Positions 32,796 through 44,107 of a DNA stretch of 64,000 bases are shown here, in pieces. The notes beneath the pieces are model-generated. The model was not told where the DNA came from. It was given only the letters and a program-made list of their open reading frames with translations, and ran no database searches. The stretch's first letter is position 1, and the number at the start of each line of letters is the position of its first letter. The position numbers and the translations under genes were made by a program. The DNA is from Sordariomycetes sp. S80-01Y. Lineage: Eukaryota; Ascomycota; Sordariomycetes. Location: contig JAXQJY010000029.1 in assembly GCA_037042185.1 (NCBI GenBank), positions 310,001 through 374,000 of the forward strand, given 5' to 3'.

Positions 32796-33791
32796 TTACT
32801 CCCAGGTAAGGGTAGCACCGGCGCCGGACAGGACGGACTCGAGGTTGCCAGAGCCGGCAAGCTCGTAGGTGTAGGGGAGGTCGCTGCCGGAGATGGTGCC
32901 CTCGGCGACGTCGTAGGTGGCACCGCCGAGGTCAACGTCGTTGACGACGACGTAACCGGTCTCGTCGGAGTCGCGGAAGATGATGGGGTTCTCGGTGTCG
33001 ACGAAGGCGCTGGACTCGATGAGGACCTGAGCGCCGAGGCGGGTGTTGATGGCGGAGTCGAGCATGCTCTCATACAGGTTGTTGTAGATGTGGGCGGTGC
33101 CGAAGCGGACCGAGGGGCCGCGGGAGTTGACGTTGCTCCAGCGGTTGTTGGCGTAGGTGACGGTCAGGTGGCCGGTGTCCTCGTCGCCGTTGGAGTCGGA
33201 GTGGCCGACGAGGGAGCCCTTCCAGTGGTCGTGGATGAGCGAGTTGGACAGGGTGACCCAGTCGGCGGCGTGGGTGACGTCGAAGAGGCCGTCGTAGTCG
33301 TCCTTGCCGACGTTCAGGTCGCCGGACAGGTCAACGTGGTCGACCCAGACGTTGGTGGACTCGTCGATGCCGATAGCATCACCGTCGTCGGCGTCGACCT
33401 GGCCGATAGCCAGGTTACGGATGATGACGTTGGAGACGCGGCGGACGTAGAAGCCAATGCCGGTCAGGGAGACGCCGCCAGAGGCACCGACGATGGTCTT
33501 GTCGGACTCGGGGCGGATGCGGCCAGGGCCGGTCAGGTCGCCGGCGACGACGATGACGGCAGGGCCCTCGGCCTCAGCAGCCTCGGAGAAGGAGGCGAAG
33601 TCGGAGACGGTGGTGGTGGTGCCGCCGGCGCCGCCCGTGGTTCCGCCGTTGGACGAGGCGAAGCCGATGTTGCAGGCCTCGGTGATGGAGGCGCGCTTCT
33701 GGATCTCGCGCTTGGAGGGCACGTCGGGGATGGTGGGCGTGGGCGAGGCGGCGGCCAGGCCGGCGAGGGCAGCGATGGTGGCGTACTTCAT
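32796..33791 (-). CDS. Secreted pectate lyase, polysaccharide lyase family 1
   Basis: The enzyme cleaves de-esterified pectin by calcium-dependent beta-elimination. This single-exon gene encodes 331 residues. A signal peptide (MKYATIAALAGLAAASPTP) is followed by a short propeptide ending in a dibasic KREIQKR site. The parallel beta-helix carries the PL1 signatures: SDKTIVGASGG, GFYVRRVSNVIIRNL, DAIGIDESTNVWVDHVDLS (calcium-binding Asp residues), DYDGLFDVTHAADWVTLSNS and HDHWKGSLVGH. The catalytic Arg lies in NSRGPSVRFGTAHIYNN. The length and ends are normal for fungal PL1. The opposite strand is also open for over 400 codons, an effect of strong codon bias (GC-ending codons), which itself suggests high expression. 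It may be carbon-regulated; the sequence alone does not show this. Confidence 0.95.
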   Translation of the reverse strand: MKYATIAALAGLAAASPTPTIPDVPSKREIQKRASITEACNIGFASSNGGTTGGAGGTTTTVSDFASFSEAAEAEGPAVIVVAGDLTGPGRIRPESDKTIVGASGGVSLTGIGFYVRRVSNVIIRNLAIGQVDADDGDAIGIDESTNVWVDHVDLSGDLNVGKDDYDGLFDVTHAADWVTLSNSLIHDHWKGSLVGHSDSNGDEDTGHLTVTYANNRWSNVNSRGPSVRFGTAHIYNNLYESMLDSAINTRLGAQVLIESSAFVDTENPIIFRDSDETGYVVVNDVDLGGATYDVAEGTISGSDLPYTYELAGSGNLESVLSGAGATLTWE

Positions 33792-36100
33792 GTTTGCGGG
33801 TGAGAAAAGGAGACTTGCGTGAGAGAGGGAAGAGATGTGAGCTGAAGGCGGAGCCGGTCCGTGGAGGCGAAATGGATATGAATAAGATGTGGGCGTGTGA
33901 GAGAGAGAAAGAGAACGGTGCAAGAGCCTGTCTTGGGTGGGATGGGGAGAAGAAGCGAGGTAAGGTATGAGACGACGGGGAGCAGGTTGCTTTATACTCG
34001 ACAGCTCGAAGCCGGAACAGCAGTCGAGCTCTCGGGACTTGATGCACCGGCGTCCAGACTGCCGGCCTGGGTAGCTTGGCTGGCCCTCTGTCGTCTGGGT
34101 ATGCGTTGAACCTTCAGGGGGGGAGCGGCTGTACGCGTGTTTCCTCACGCCATAAACAGCGTCCTGGGCGTGCTGGGAACGGGCACCGACAAACGCACGA
34201 ATAGGATGATCCCGAGGGCAGTTCGCGAAAACGTTTGTGGACAGGGACCAGAACTGTCATATCCGGGCCCTGGGGCTTCACGAAACGACGTGAAACCATT
34301 GGGGGGGCCAGACCAGGGGTCGAGGTGGATTTGGACGGCAGCACGAAGCCATCGTCAAGCGGGACGTCGCCTGACGCTGACGCTGGCTGCACGAATCCAG
34401 TCCGTCAGGGTGGAATCCCATCAATGGGAGTTGCGGACGCCCATCAGACAAGCAATGATCGTCGCAGCTCACGATCGAACCTGGCAGTGCCTTTTTCTCG
34501 GAGCGAGGCGTTTCGAGGGGGGAAGATGGCCCGATCGGGAAATTGGGGTCACGGCAGTGTTAGAGCGGTCGAATGTGGGGTGCAGACAGGGCCGGACGCC
34601 GCAATATACCTGAGGTTTCATCGTTTCACGCACCTCTGGGCGGGACAGGGGTCGCGGTTGGTGGGAGAATTGCCCAGTGGGAAGGGCAACACACTATGGG
34701 CCACCTCTGCGCCCCCGGCCAGCTCGGCGTCGTTTCTGAAACTGAACGTTCCGTTCACCTGCGACCGAAACGACGGAGATGGCGTTGGCGTCACCGTGCC
34801 TCGCGGTGACGAGATTGGGCCCCGTCCCGCGTGCGGCTCCGGAGGCCGATGGGCGAGGTGAGAAGTTGAGGTTGCCCTGGGCTGGAGCTGGGGCCATGTT
34901 TTCCCGTCCAGTCGAAGCGGCCGGCGAGCTTTAAGCTTTGTCTGGAAGCGGCACGGCTGCTTCCTGGATCGTGGGGGATGGACGGCTACGCTGCGGCGGC
35001 TTGTGCTTCTGGGGCGAGGATCGACGTGCCCGTGATTCGATTGGCGCTCTTTCTCGAGTTTTCCTGCCGGGGAAGCTCGTCAGCCACGGTGTAGAAGGGT
35101 CATCTCGAAGGGTGCCGTGTTCTGCACTCCGCGAACATCGTCAGTGGCGCGTTGCCGCTTTGCCGGCCTTGCAACGCTGGCGGGGAGGGCAGCGTGGGAG
35201 CAATCCGCGCATCACGGAGGGCTGGGCTGGCAGCGTCGTATTGAATTTGACTTGAGATGGCACGGAGCCGCAAATTCGGTTTCTGTCGCCCGAGAGGAGG
35301 TGCTGATGACGCTGCTGCTCGGCTCGGGCTCGGGCTCGAACTGAGATGAGCTGAGATGAGAAGAGAAGAGAAGAGCAGGGACTACGTTCCTGTTTGGCCT
35401 GAGGACACATTGCAGGGTGATGCGTAAGGGATGTTCAAGTGCAGGCTCACGGGTTTGATGTAGGCTAGATTGACCCTAGTTTGAAGAAAGCGTTGTCGTT
35501 CTGCTTCACCCAAACCTTTGCTCAGCGAGGATCACTCTGAGTAGTTCTGCCACGACCCGCAAGATGTACAGGATATCTGCGGAGCGTGTCTTTGAGATGA
35601 ACTTATTCAAACAACTCAATGACATCTTTAATGGATCGATGTTAAGAAAATGGGTGACACCCGTCGTGGCGCATGCTACGTCGTCGCTTAGACATGCCCG
35701 GCGCGTGTAAGTGCCCGCCCGAATCTTCAGCAGACTGCGCGGTTGCCATATCCCCCAAGTTGGGCTGCTACGGCAGACCACCACAACAAGCAGCCGAATC
35801 CAAACAAGACGCCCCCCTTTTGTAAACAATGCACTCATACACACTTCGAACCGTCGCTCGTCCAGCACCAGTAGCAGCGTGCCCTCCTTTCCCCGGACTG
35901 CCTGGGCCACCCCCGAATGCGGAGAAAGAGTGGGTCCCCCGCTGGCAGCCTCTTCGACGCCGCCTCATCTCTCGATTCTCGCCGAGCTTTTCCACATTCA
36001 ACGCCCACGTCGCCGTACCCCAGATTTCGGACTGAGACCGACCGAGACAGCGTGTAACCAAAGAAAAAAAACAGTGGCCGGCTCAGCACATCGAGGCACG
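33792..36100. other. Long intergenic region between the pectate lyase and a Zn2Cys6 gene
   Basis: About 2.3 kb lies between divergent genes. It is GC-rich, with many G and GGG runs on the plus strand near 34.1-34.9 kb and an AGAAG run near 35360. Several open frames of 60-208 codons are present but show no family and no plausible gene structure. Nothing else is identified. Confidence 0.45.
33991..33996 (-). promoter_or_regulatory. TATA box of the pectate lyase gene
   Basis: TATAAA on the minus strand lies 200 nt upstream of the start at 33791, fitting a strongly expressed gene with a leader of about 150 nt. Motif and position are the only evidence. Confidence 0.4.
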
Positions 36101-38090
36101 ATGCCGCGCAGAGTCCCGTGTCTGCCCTGCAAAGGTTGGTCAAAGATTGCATTGAGGGAAACGTGTGGGCTTGGCTTGCTGATGAGTGTCCCGTGGTTTA
36201 GAAAAACACCTCAAGTGTGAGTTGGCCCGTCCCACGCCCGCGCTCGCGCACGCTGTTCCGTGGCGCTTGGGAGGTTGAGAGAGCTGACATATGGTGGCTC
36301 AGGTGACGAGCAGAGACCGACCTGCGGACGATGCAGGACCAAGAAGATCGAGTGCCGCCGTCCCTCGTACCGCACGCAGTTCATCAACGGCAGCGAGGAT
36401 GAGTTCTCAAAGGACCAGCCCTGGGTTCCGGCCCAGGCAACGCAGTGTAAGTCTTTCCACCCGCTGCGCCTTAACGCGGCCCGCCTTGCTGATTGTTCCT
36501 CAGTCTGCTTCGACATGTGTGAGCCCACGCTGCCGGAGGAGCCATTCTCACCTAGCCTGCCGGAGCCACCACGTGCGAAGCGTCAGCGCACTGCCTCGTC
36601 TGCCGCCGAGACGCCCGTCTCTTCGCATCAGCAGGCCCATCACGGCCCGCACATCCAGCAGACCGGGGGCAAGACCGTCCTCAACATGGCGTGCCTCGGC
36701 TGCCTCCATCATGAGTCCGCGCACCACGACCACATGCACCCTCATCCGCAGCCCCTGAATCCGCCGACGCCGCCCGTCGACGAGGCCCTTGCCAGGCGGA
36801 GCTATGGCGACTCAACGTCGCCGTATCAGGCGAGTGAGTCTCGGAAGAGCTGGTCCATGGAGCAGAGCCACCCGTCCTTGACAGCGAGCAGCAAGCTGGA
36901 CATGGGCGCGTGTCGACAGTTTCCGCTCCAAGACTACAGCGAGGCTTGTCTTTTCAAGTACTACATAGACGAGGTTGCTCCTTGGGTAGGTGGAACTGAT
37001 CTCGGTCTCCAGGACTATGGCTAACGACAGACAGCTCGACATCGCAGATCCGGATCGTCACTGCCAACTCGTGGTGCCGATCATAGCACGCTCGAAACCT
37101 CATCTCCTCAACGCCATCTTCGCCCTGTCCGCCCGCCACAGCACCGTAACCGCCATCCTCTCACCTAGAAACCCCTCCCCTGCCCTTCCCTTGGTGAGCC
37201 AGCAGACGGCCATAAACTACATCCTATCCTGCTTCCCATCTCTGCGAAGCTTCCACTCCGACCTCCCCGACGACGAGCTCGAGAGCCTTGTCCTCACGGC
37301 CGCGCTTCTGCGGCAGGTCGAGCTGCTCGACCAGGACGTGGAGCGCACGGAGCAATGGGTCGTTAACCAGCACGGCACCGAGGCCGCATTCCTGCCCATA
37401 GTGGAGGGCTTCCTGAAGACGCCGCAGTTCAAGGCGCTCTTTTTGCGGAGCAACCTGGCCCAAGCTGCCTACCTCATGTTCCTGAGGCAAGAGATCTACT
37501 ACTCGGCAGTCCGCAGACGGAGTCCAGCCATCTCCCCCGAGGTCTGGATCGAAGATGGCACCTTCATACAGGAGGTCACAGGTCACCTCCTGCAGGTCCT
37601 CCAATGGTGCTGGGGATCGAGGTCTCGGGACCAGCTGTACCACCTCGTTGAGGCGCAAACCCATCTCGACACCACCACCCTCGTCGGCATCCAGCCCATC
37701 TACACCCACCATCGAACAGCAACTTCCATCCTGCCAACGATATGGTACGCCTCCAAGACGGAAGCGTACTGCATACAGCTGTCAAAAATAGCCCAGACGA
37801 TCCTCCTCATGGAGGGCGCCAAATTCCCCCTCTCGGCAGAGCTCCCCCTCCCCCCGTCCGCGGCGGCGCACGTCAAGGCGGGCTATCTCATCCTCGAGGT
37901 CTTCGCCATCTCGGAGGGCAGGGGCGAGAGTCCGCACGCGCTGGCGCATGGGGCTCTGGCGCTGGGGCTGTACGGCCGGGAGCTGTTCGGTGACGAAGAG
38001 GAAAGGGGTGATCTGAGGCGGCGGGCGTCGAGGTTGGGGAGGATGGACGTGTGGCCGCTCGATGGGCTGTCGAATCGATATGCAGGCTGA
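36101..38090 (+). CDS. Zn2Cys6 transcription factor with fungal-specific TF domain
   Basis: Predicted nuclear DNA-binding regulator. Exons are 36101-36134, 36202-36216, 36303-36446, 36504-36985 and 37035-38090, giving 576 residues. Splicing is required to build the zinc cluster: Cys7, 10, 17, 24, 27 and 34, with spacing 2-6-6-2-6 (CLPC, KEKHLK, CDEQRPTCGRC, RTKKIEC). Exon 2 is only 15 nt and supplies KEKHLK up to the first base of Cys17. The middle is disordered. The C-terminal half matches the fungal TF domain (EVAPWLDIADPDRHCQLVVPIIA, then LLNAIFALSARHS) and ends with a helical regulatory region. The third intron (36447-36503, 57 nt) has no in-frame stop, so retention would add 19 residues. 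The nearest neighbours share no evident pathway. Confidence 0.92.
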
Positions 38091-39692
38091 TATAATGTAA
38101 TGAGTGAATGGGTCAAATACTCTGCTTCGCTGCTCGCTGTCTCCATGCTAGATCATCACTAACAACGCATGGTCGTGCAGCCGCCTCCTGGCATCACCAG
38201 CGTAACCGCTACCCTACACACAACCCAAGTCACACGTGAAACCTCCGCTCGCGTGAACAGAGCAAGTGAATACGCACAAAGTCCGAAATAAAGAAGCAGA
38301 AGAGGTGTCTTCTCCCAAGTTTGATTTCGTTAGAGCCTTTCTGGTTAGCTCGTGTTGTGTCAAGATCCGCGTGAGTCCCGTGGTCTTCCGCGTCGGAGTC
38401 ATGCGCCAGAGCACTCTTCTCGTAGACTCCTATATCGAGATACCTAAGCCCGAGCCACAGTTCTCCTGGAAGACCACACCTCCCAGGACTACTAACAGAG
38501 CATAAGCATGCATGAGCAAACAGCGAGCAGTCCATCCACACTGCCCTTAGCGCCCAGCTTCCACAACACTGCTCTCCCCCCCCCCATCCCCCATCCCCAG
38601 CACGACATCACCCGCCTCACGCTCTTCAACCACCAACCCGCCCAGCGCAGCATGACCAAATCAATTCCTCAATAACCTTCACGTTCCACACAGCTCATCT
38701 CATCCGGGAGCCCACATCCCGACCAACCCCTTTTCTTTTCACAAGCACTCATCTCCAGCAACCTGCCGCCGCCCAGGCGCTAGCCCACCGTGACCGTTTG
38801 ACCGTCCGACCAACAGCTCCATCCGCAGCCAACGGAGGCAACGCTTGGCTTTTGCTTCTCGGCGAGCGCAGATTGCGCCGGCGGTCTGCTTGGCTAGCTG
38901 AGCTAACTTGTCCCACTGGGTGCGTGTTAAATTCACTTTGTTTGGCACCGGGCTTCTACTTGAAACGCAGGCAAGGGGGAGCGTGCGAGCGGACTGGGAG
39001 TAGAAAATAAATAAGCTCAGGAGGTCCCCCCCCGGCCATTGCCTATTTCGACCATCACGCAGCCAAGACGACAAATCACGGCGCTTGGACGGTCGCGCAT
39101 ATATAGGCCAAGAGAGTTGTCATTCGTGGTGGGCACGGTTGTGAGCAGTTGTGAGCATTTGAGCGTTTGTGTCAATGTGTCTTCATTCATCGCTATTTAC
39201 TCCAAATCTGATCTAAGCCCAGGCATTAGTGGCCGCGTTGTTCATCAATGCACCCATCACTCCCGTAGCAGGCGCGGCATCAAGCGAGCCCTATTAAAAA
39301 GCAATAGTGTGTCTAAATTCGCCCCGCGTCTGCCCGTGCAACGACGTCCACGTCTCCAGGCCCTGTCCCGAAAGACATCCGCGAGCGAGGTCCCGGGATG
39401 AAACGCCGTTGGTGAATGTATGCGGCCGACACGGCGAGCGTGTGTATGTAGAAGTGTGAAATCTTGCCTCTTTTTGTTCCGATTCCTTCCCGCCGGCCAC
39501 CCGGTCCGCGAGGACACGGACATGCACCGCTCTGGACCGTATGCGTATGTGTCATGCTACATATTTGCGTTCGTGACTAAATCAAAGTGTATACAATCCA
39601 GAAGAGAAGAAAGTCCAATTAACCGAAGTCAAAGCCAAAGGGTATCCAAGCGCAACTATCCCGCGTCACTCATCGTAAGCAAGCGTGCTCGC
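38091..39692. other. Convergent intergenic region between the Zn2Cys6 gene and GH16
   Basis: About 1.6 kb between convergent genes, longer than two 3' UTRs need. It holds a run of ten C at 38576-38585 and a TATATA-like string near 39099. Short open frames show no family content. I see no RNA gene. Confidence 0.4.
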
Positions 39693-40972
39693 TTAGAAGA
39701 GCTGAGCGACGGCGGCGGCAGCGACACCGGCAGCAGCGACGCGGCCGAACGAGGCCATGATGCCAGCGGCAGCGCCCTCGCCGTCGTCAGTAACGGTGGG
39801 GGGCGCGCCGGAGGTGGTCTCGGAGCCGCTGGTCTCCTCAGCTCCGGACGAGGTGGAAGCTCCAGGGGTGCTGCTGACGGGGGTGGAGGTGGCGCTGGAG
39901 AAGGTGCTGGGAGAGGCGGTGCTGCTGGTCTTCTCGACGGTGGTGGTCTCGACAACCTTGGTCTTGGTCTTGGAGGGCTCATCGGTCTTGGAGGACTCCT
40001 CATCCTTGGTCTTGGTCTGCTCGTCCTTGGTCTTGGTCTGTTCGTCCTTGGTCTTGGTCTCGTTGTCGCTGTCGTCGGAAGAGCCGTCACCCTTGACGAC
40101 CTTGATGGACTCCCAGGAGCCGGTCTTGTCGGTCCAGACGTACTCCTTGATCGAGTCCGAGGTGGGAGCGTCCTTGCCGGCGTAGTCGACAATGGAGATG
40201 GACTTGTAGTAGGCAACGAAAGGAGCCTGGCTGAAGTCGGTGTAGCCGCCGGCCCACTCAACGGTTCCGGGAGCGGAGTTCTTGCCGCCAGCAACCCAGG
40301 TACCGATCTTGACCTCCATGGGGGTCTGGGGGAAGCGAGAGCCACCCTTGGCCTCCTCGTAGGTGAGGGTGCGGACGGTCTTGCCGTCGATGATCCACTG
40401 GACAGCCTTGGAAGTCCACTCGACGGAGTAGGTGTGGACGGAAGTCAGAGGAGCGTCGACAGGGTGGTAGGCACCACGGTCGTAGGTGGTGGTGTCGCCC
40501 TTGCCGAAGTAGTTGCTCTGGACCTGAGCGTCGTCGCCACCAACCCACTCCCAGTCGATCTCGTCGAGATCAGCGGACTCGAGGACAACGGAGGTGACGA
40601 TGCCCTGGCCGGCGGCGGCCTGGAGCTCGACGTCGATGCGGCCGAAGAAGATGGTCTTGTGGGAGCCGAGGGTGGGGGCGTTGGACTCCTTCTCGATGCT
40701 CAGGACCATGCCCTTGTCGTTGTACTCGACGGTGGTGCCGGGGTACTCGGTGATGGGGCCGCAGGCGCCCTGGGTGAAGTCGCACTCGACCTTCTGGTTA
40801 CCGAAGGCAGCGTCGGCGGGGCAGGCTATCCTCAGTCAGCAATTGTCTAGACGATGGCGGCAAGACGGCGCGTACTCTTCTCGGTGGGGTCGCAGTCAGT
40901 GAAGGTCTGCGCAGAGACCATGCGCGTGGCGGCGAGGGCCACCACGGCGGAGCTGAGAGCCTTGTTGAACAT
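39693..40972 (-). CDS. GPI-anchored Crh-type GH16 chitin-glucan crosslinking enzyme
   Basis: Crh enzymes transfer chitin chains onto beta-glucan in the cell wall. On the minus strand, exon 1 is 40972-40876 and exon 2 is 40825-39693, with a 50-nt intron, giving 409 residues. A signal peptide (MFNKALSSAVVALAATRMVSA) is followed by a Cys-rich start (TDCDPTEKTCPADAAFG). The GH16 core holds the catalytic motif DEIDWEW, with Glu121 the nucleophile and Glu125 the acid/base. After the core comes a Ser/Thr/Lys-rich stalk with three tandem heptads of the type TKTKDEQ. The protein ends in a hydrophobic tail (AAAGVAAAAVAQLF) behind a small-residue site, as needed for a GPI anchor. The opposite strand is open for 476 codons only because of codon bias. 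Confidence 0.95.
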
Positions 40973-43900
40973 GATGCTTGATTATATGCTTCTCGTGGTG
41001 CTAAGCAGTGTTGGAATGGAAGCGGAAGAGCGAAGTCGATGAAGCGAGTAGTTGGCAAGAAGCACCTGAGCGAGGGAGTGCAGCTGCTGTATTAGCGAGA
41101 GACTGTAGAAGATGAGGAAGAAAAGAGCTTAAAGATCAAGGATCAATAGGACGGAGCGTGGAGAAGAAGGAGAAGGAGGGGAGGGAGGCAGAGACCAGGC
41201 GAGGCGTCATGTTTTATTGCGCTCGGCGTGACGACGGCGGTAGCGGTAGCGGTGCGAGTCTGGGATGGCCTCAGGGACGGGGACCCTTACGAGTCCCAGC
41301 CCCGGTCATGGCAGCATGTGCGAATTTGGAATGGGGCGTTGCCCGGCAGACCCACGCTGGACGGCGCGTTTGGGCCTTTGGACGGGTCCGTGCACCGACC
41401 TCGTACCTGTCCAGTTGCTCTTCTGGGTGGCTTGGCCACGCAGCACGTCGCTGATTGGGCGGGAACGGCGTGCCCCAGCCGCCAAGCTAGGCTTCCGCCC
41501 CCCCTGAAGGCCTCCGAAAGCGTCAGCAGGTGAGGAAGGCGCGAGTGTCTTGTCGTGTCTCACTGGCTCCCTCTCGCCCTGCTGCAACCGCGCTGCGAGT
41601 GATGTCTCAGCCACTTTGCTCTGCCAATGGAACCCGAGTCTGAGAACGAAGAGAGGGTTCGTGGACGGAGGCCCAGATTGGCCCAGATCATGCACTGCCA
41701 GAAGCAGCTGCTACCACCCGCGCTCGCGCGGGATCGCACGTTGCATGTCGTTGTGTTCGGGTCCAGCCAGGTTGCACGGGGCCTGCGTCCAGCCTTGCAG
41801 ACCGGGGTCATCTCCAGTCGGCCTTGGCTGCTGCTGGGCGAGTCCGAGTCTGATTCAGCGCTGCAGCACGAGATTATGCTTACCGCAAGGAGCCGCCCTC
41901 TCGGCGGGTTTGCAGCGCTTGACTGCTGTTGCTGCTGCTGCCGCTGTCGTCAATACGAATCGTTGATATCATCCATCGTGTTTGCGGGTGATCGTGTTTT
42001 CCCTCAACTCCACTGATAGACACGATAGACACGATAGACACGGATCCATGTAAGTTGCCAGTGTCCCGATTGAGCAAATCAGGCGGTGCATCTCGGTTAG
42101 CAGAGCCACCGAGTTCCCCAGCCGCCCCCCTTTTGCTCTGACGGGCCGGGGGGCTGTGGTGACGAATTTGCTGCTGACAGCCCGCTTAGAGGCTCGCACC
42201 GCCCAGCAACGAGGATGAAACAGGGGGTGAGCTGCTTGGACCCTCGTTCTCCGCTGATTTCACTCTGCGCCGTCATGCTGATCAACAATTCCCTTCGTGT
42301 CCCTCTTTGTTGAGATCTCGTCGCTCAATGTCCTCGCGGAAACGCACATCACACGAAGAGCCAACATTCCACGGGGTGCTGAGAGGGACTTTAGATGACG
42401 ACCTGCTTGGCGCTGTTAGGGTCGCTGGGCGCTCGTATCCCGTGGGGCTGTGAAATGATGCCCAGCCTTTGGCGAGGGCCTCCATCGTGACCTGCCTCGA
42501 CGGCCTCGACGGCCTGGCCGCGTCCCGGCCAGCCCAGCCCTACGGCCTGCTGCCCGCAGTCATCCTCAATCGGCAGTCAGTCGATAGTCGCTGCAGCTGT
42601 GACGCGGTCACGCAGTCAAGCTTTTTTTCTCCTTGGCTTCTTCTCTTCCGCTTCTTTCCTTCCAAGCACCGCCCCAGCGTCTTTTCTGGTCGCTTCGCTG
42701 GCCTTCGTTCGGGGGTGGTTGTCTTCATTCGTTCGGCTCGGCACCGAAGACAGACAGCTGTGTGGGCTAGTGTCTCCAGCTGTTCGGCCGCCCTGATCCG
42801 ATTCTGAATCTGCAGCCTGCCATTTCTTCCGCACGGCTGTCGCGGCCCTTCTCTCCCCCTCCTCTTTCGTCACGCCAGCCTTCGTTTCTGGGCGCTAGGC
42901 AAGAAATTCCCGTGTCTAATTTTAACTTTGCCATGGCATCGTCACTAGCCTCGCCATCTCTTCACCATGTGTCGCATGATCGTGTTCTACCTCATGTTTA
43001 CTTCTCCCGTCGGACAATTGCGATGGCGTCCGAATGGCTGAGTCACGCTGTGCCTCTGGCAGCTGAGCGCAAATCTGCTCCATCCTCTTATGGAAGTCGC
43101 TGCAACGCTTTTGTGGTGGTGTCGCACGAAACGTTTCGTGTCCCTCCCCAGGACGGATCCTGTGCGCCCCTCGCCGCACCGCTTCAACCAGCCAGCGGGA
43201 ATGAGTTGCACAAACCCTACAGTAGCATCTTAGCCAACAAGTATTAATCCTCTACTTTCCCACTACAAGGCCCGGGACTCTCTCCCTGTGCGCGCTTGTT
43301 TCAGTCGGCCCCGTCTCCCTGCGGCCATCGTGCTGCCCCAGGCCATCCCGCTCCCCCAGACGATGCGGTTATGCGACGTTGCCAAGCGGAATGGATATGA
43401 TCTCAAACCAATATTCCAACCTGCGACCGCATTCCCGTTTTTTCGACAAGCCCGGACGAGGCCTTTGTTTTCGACCGTTGTTGTTCGCTGTCAGACTCGC
43501 TGGGCGTTGGAATTTGGCACCACGCCGTACGTTTCAGGAACGGCTGTCTCAGACACTGTCGCATGTCGAGCACCGCTTGCGGCTCGCCTCAGAGACATGC
43601 AACGCGCGCTGCTGCCCTGCTTCCGGGCTTCATCTCCGTCGTCCCTGGCGACAAAAGACCACATGGTGCGCAAACGGCGCAAACCTTGCGTCCCCTTGGT
43701 TCCCTTGGTCCCCTCCTTGGGATCTCAACGGCTGCCGTTTTTGCCATGCTTCATCTCGGCTACGCTGCCGTTGCTAGCTGCTGGGGGGCGCTTGCGCGGC
43801 TCAGGGGCTCGCCCGTCTGGTCCCACGCCTCCGGATCGCGGCACCAGGGTCGGCCACGTCATGGCTGAAAGCTTATCTCTGGAATGCCAAAAGATGGCTG

Positions 43901-44107
43901 AGTGGTGCTATTTTGGAGGACAGGAATCGAGAGCAATTGACTTTTGCTACCGTCCCTGTCTTGGACACGCGTGGCTTTCTGAGATGGGACGGCCTAGATC
44001 TTGAAGGATACATCTGGGTCGAGACCGTGAGACAATGTCGACCGGACAACACGTAGTAGCTCGAGATCCGCCTGCGGTCTGCGTTTTTCGATTGCTCGCC
44101 TCGAACC
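40973..44107. other. 3.1-kb gene-free region
   Basis: The longest stretch without a supported gene. It lies upstream of the GH16 gene and downstream of the FAD oxidase. It holds a 9-bp tandem repeat (listed separately) and GCT-rich strings near 41925-41950. The longest open frame (43288-44004, 238 codons) starts at GTG, is rich in Arg, Pro and Ala, and shows no family, so I do not call it. A long cell-wall gene promoter could explain the proximal part. Confidence 0.45.
42015..42041. repeat. Three tandem copies of GATAGACAC
   Basis: Three perfect 9-bp copies in non-coding DNA. Each copy carries a GATA core, which GATA-type regulators may bind; this role is a guess. Confidence 0.85.

Noticed and set aside
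32487-33803. A 438-codon plus-strand open frame across the pectate lyase
   Set aside because: Same codon-bias effect; the product is a Gly/Val/Asp-rich low-complexity string and the minus strand is a complete PL1 enzyme.
39420-40850. A 476-codon plus-strand open frame across the GH16 gene
   Set aside because: It is the mirror of a highly codon-biased gene; the Gly/Leu/Val-rich product has no family, while the minus strand has a signal peptide, the GH16 active site and a GPI tail.
43288-44004. A 238-codon plus-strand frame in the 41-44 kb gap
   Set aside because: It begins at GTG, has no homology that I can recognise, no intron signals and an Arg/Pro-rich composition of the kind random GC-rich DNA gives.
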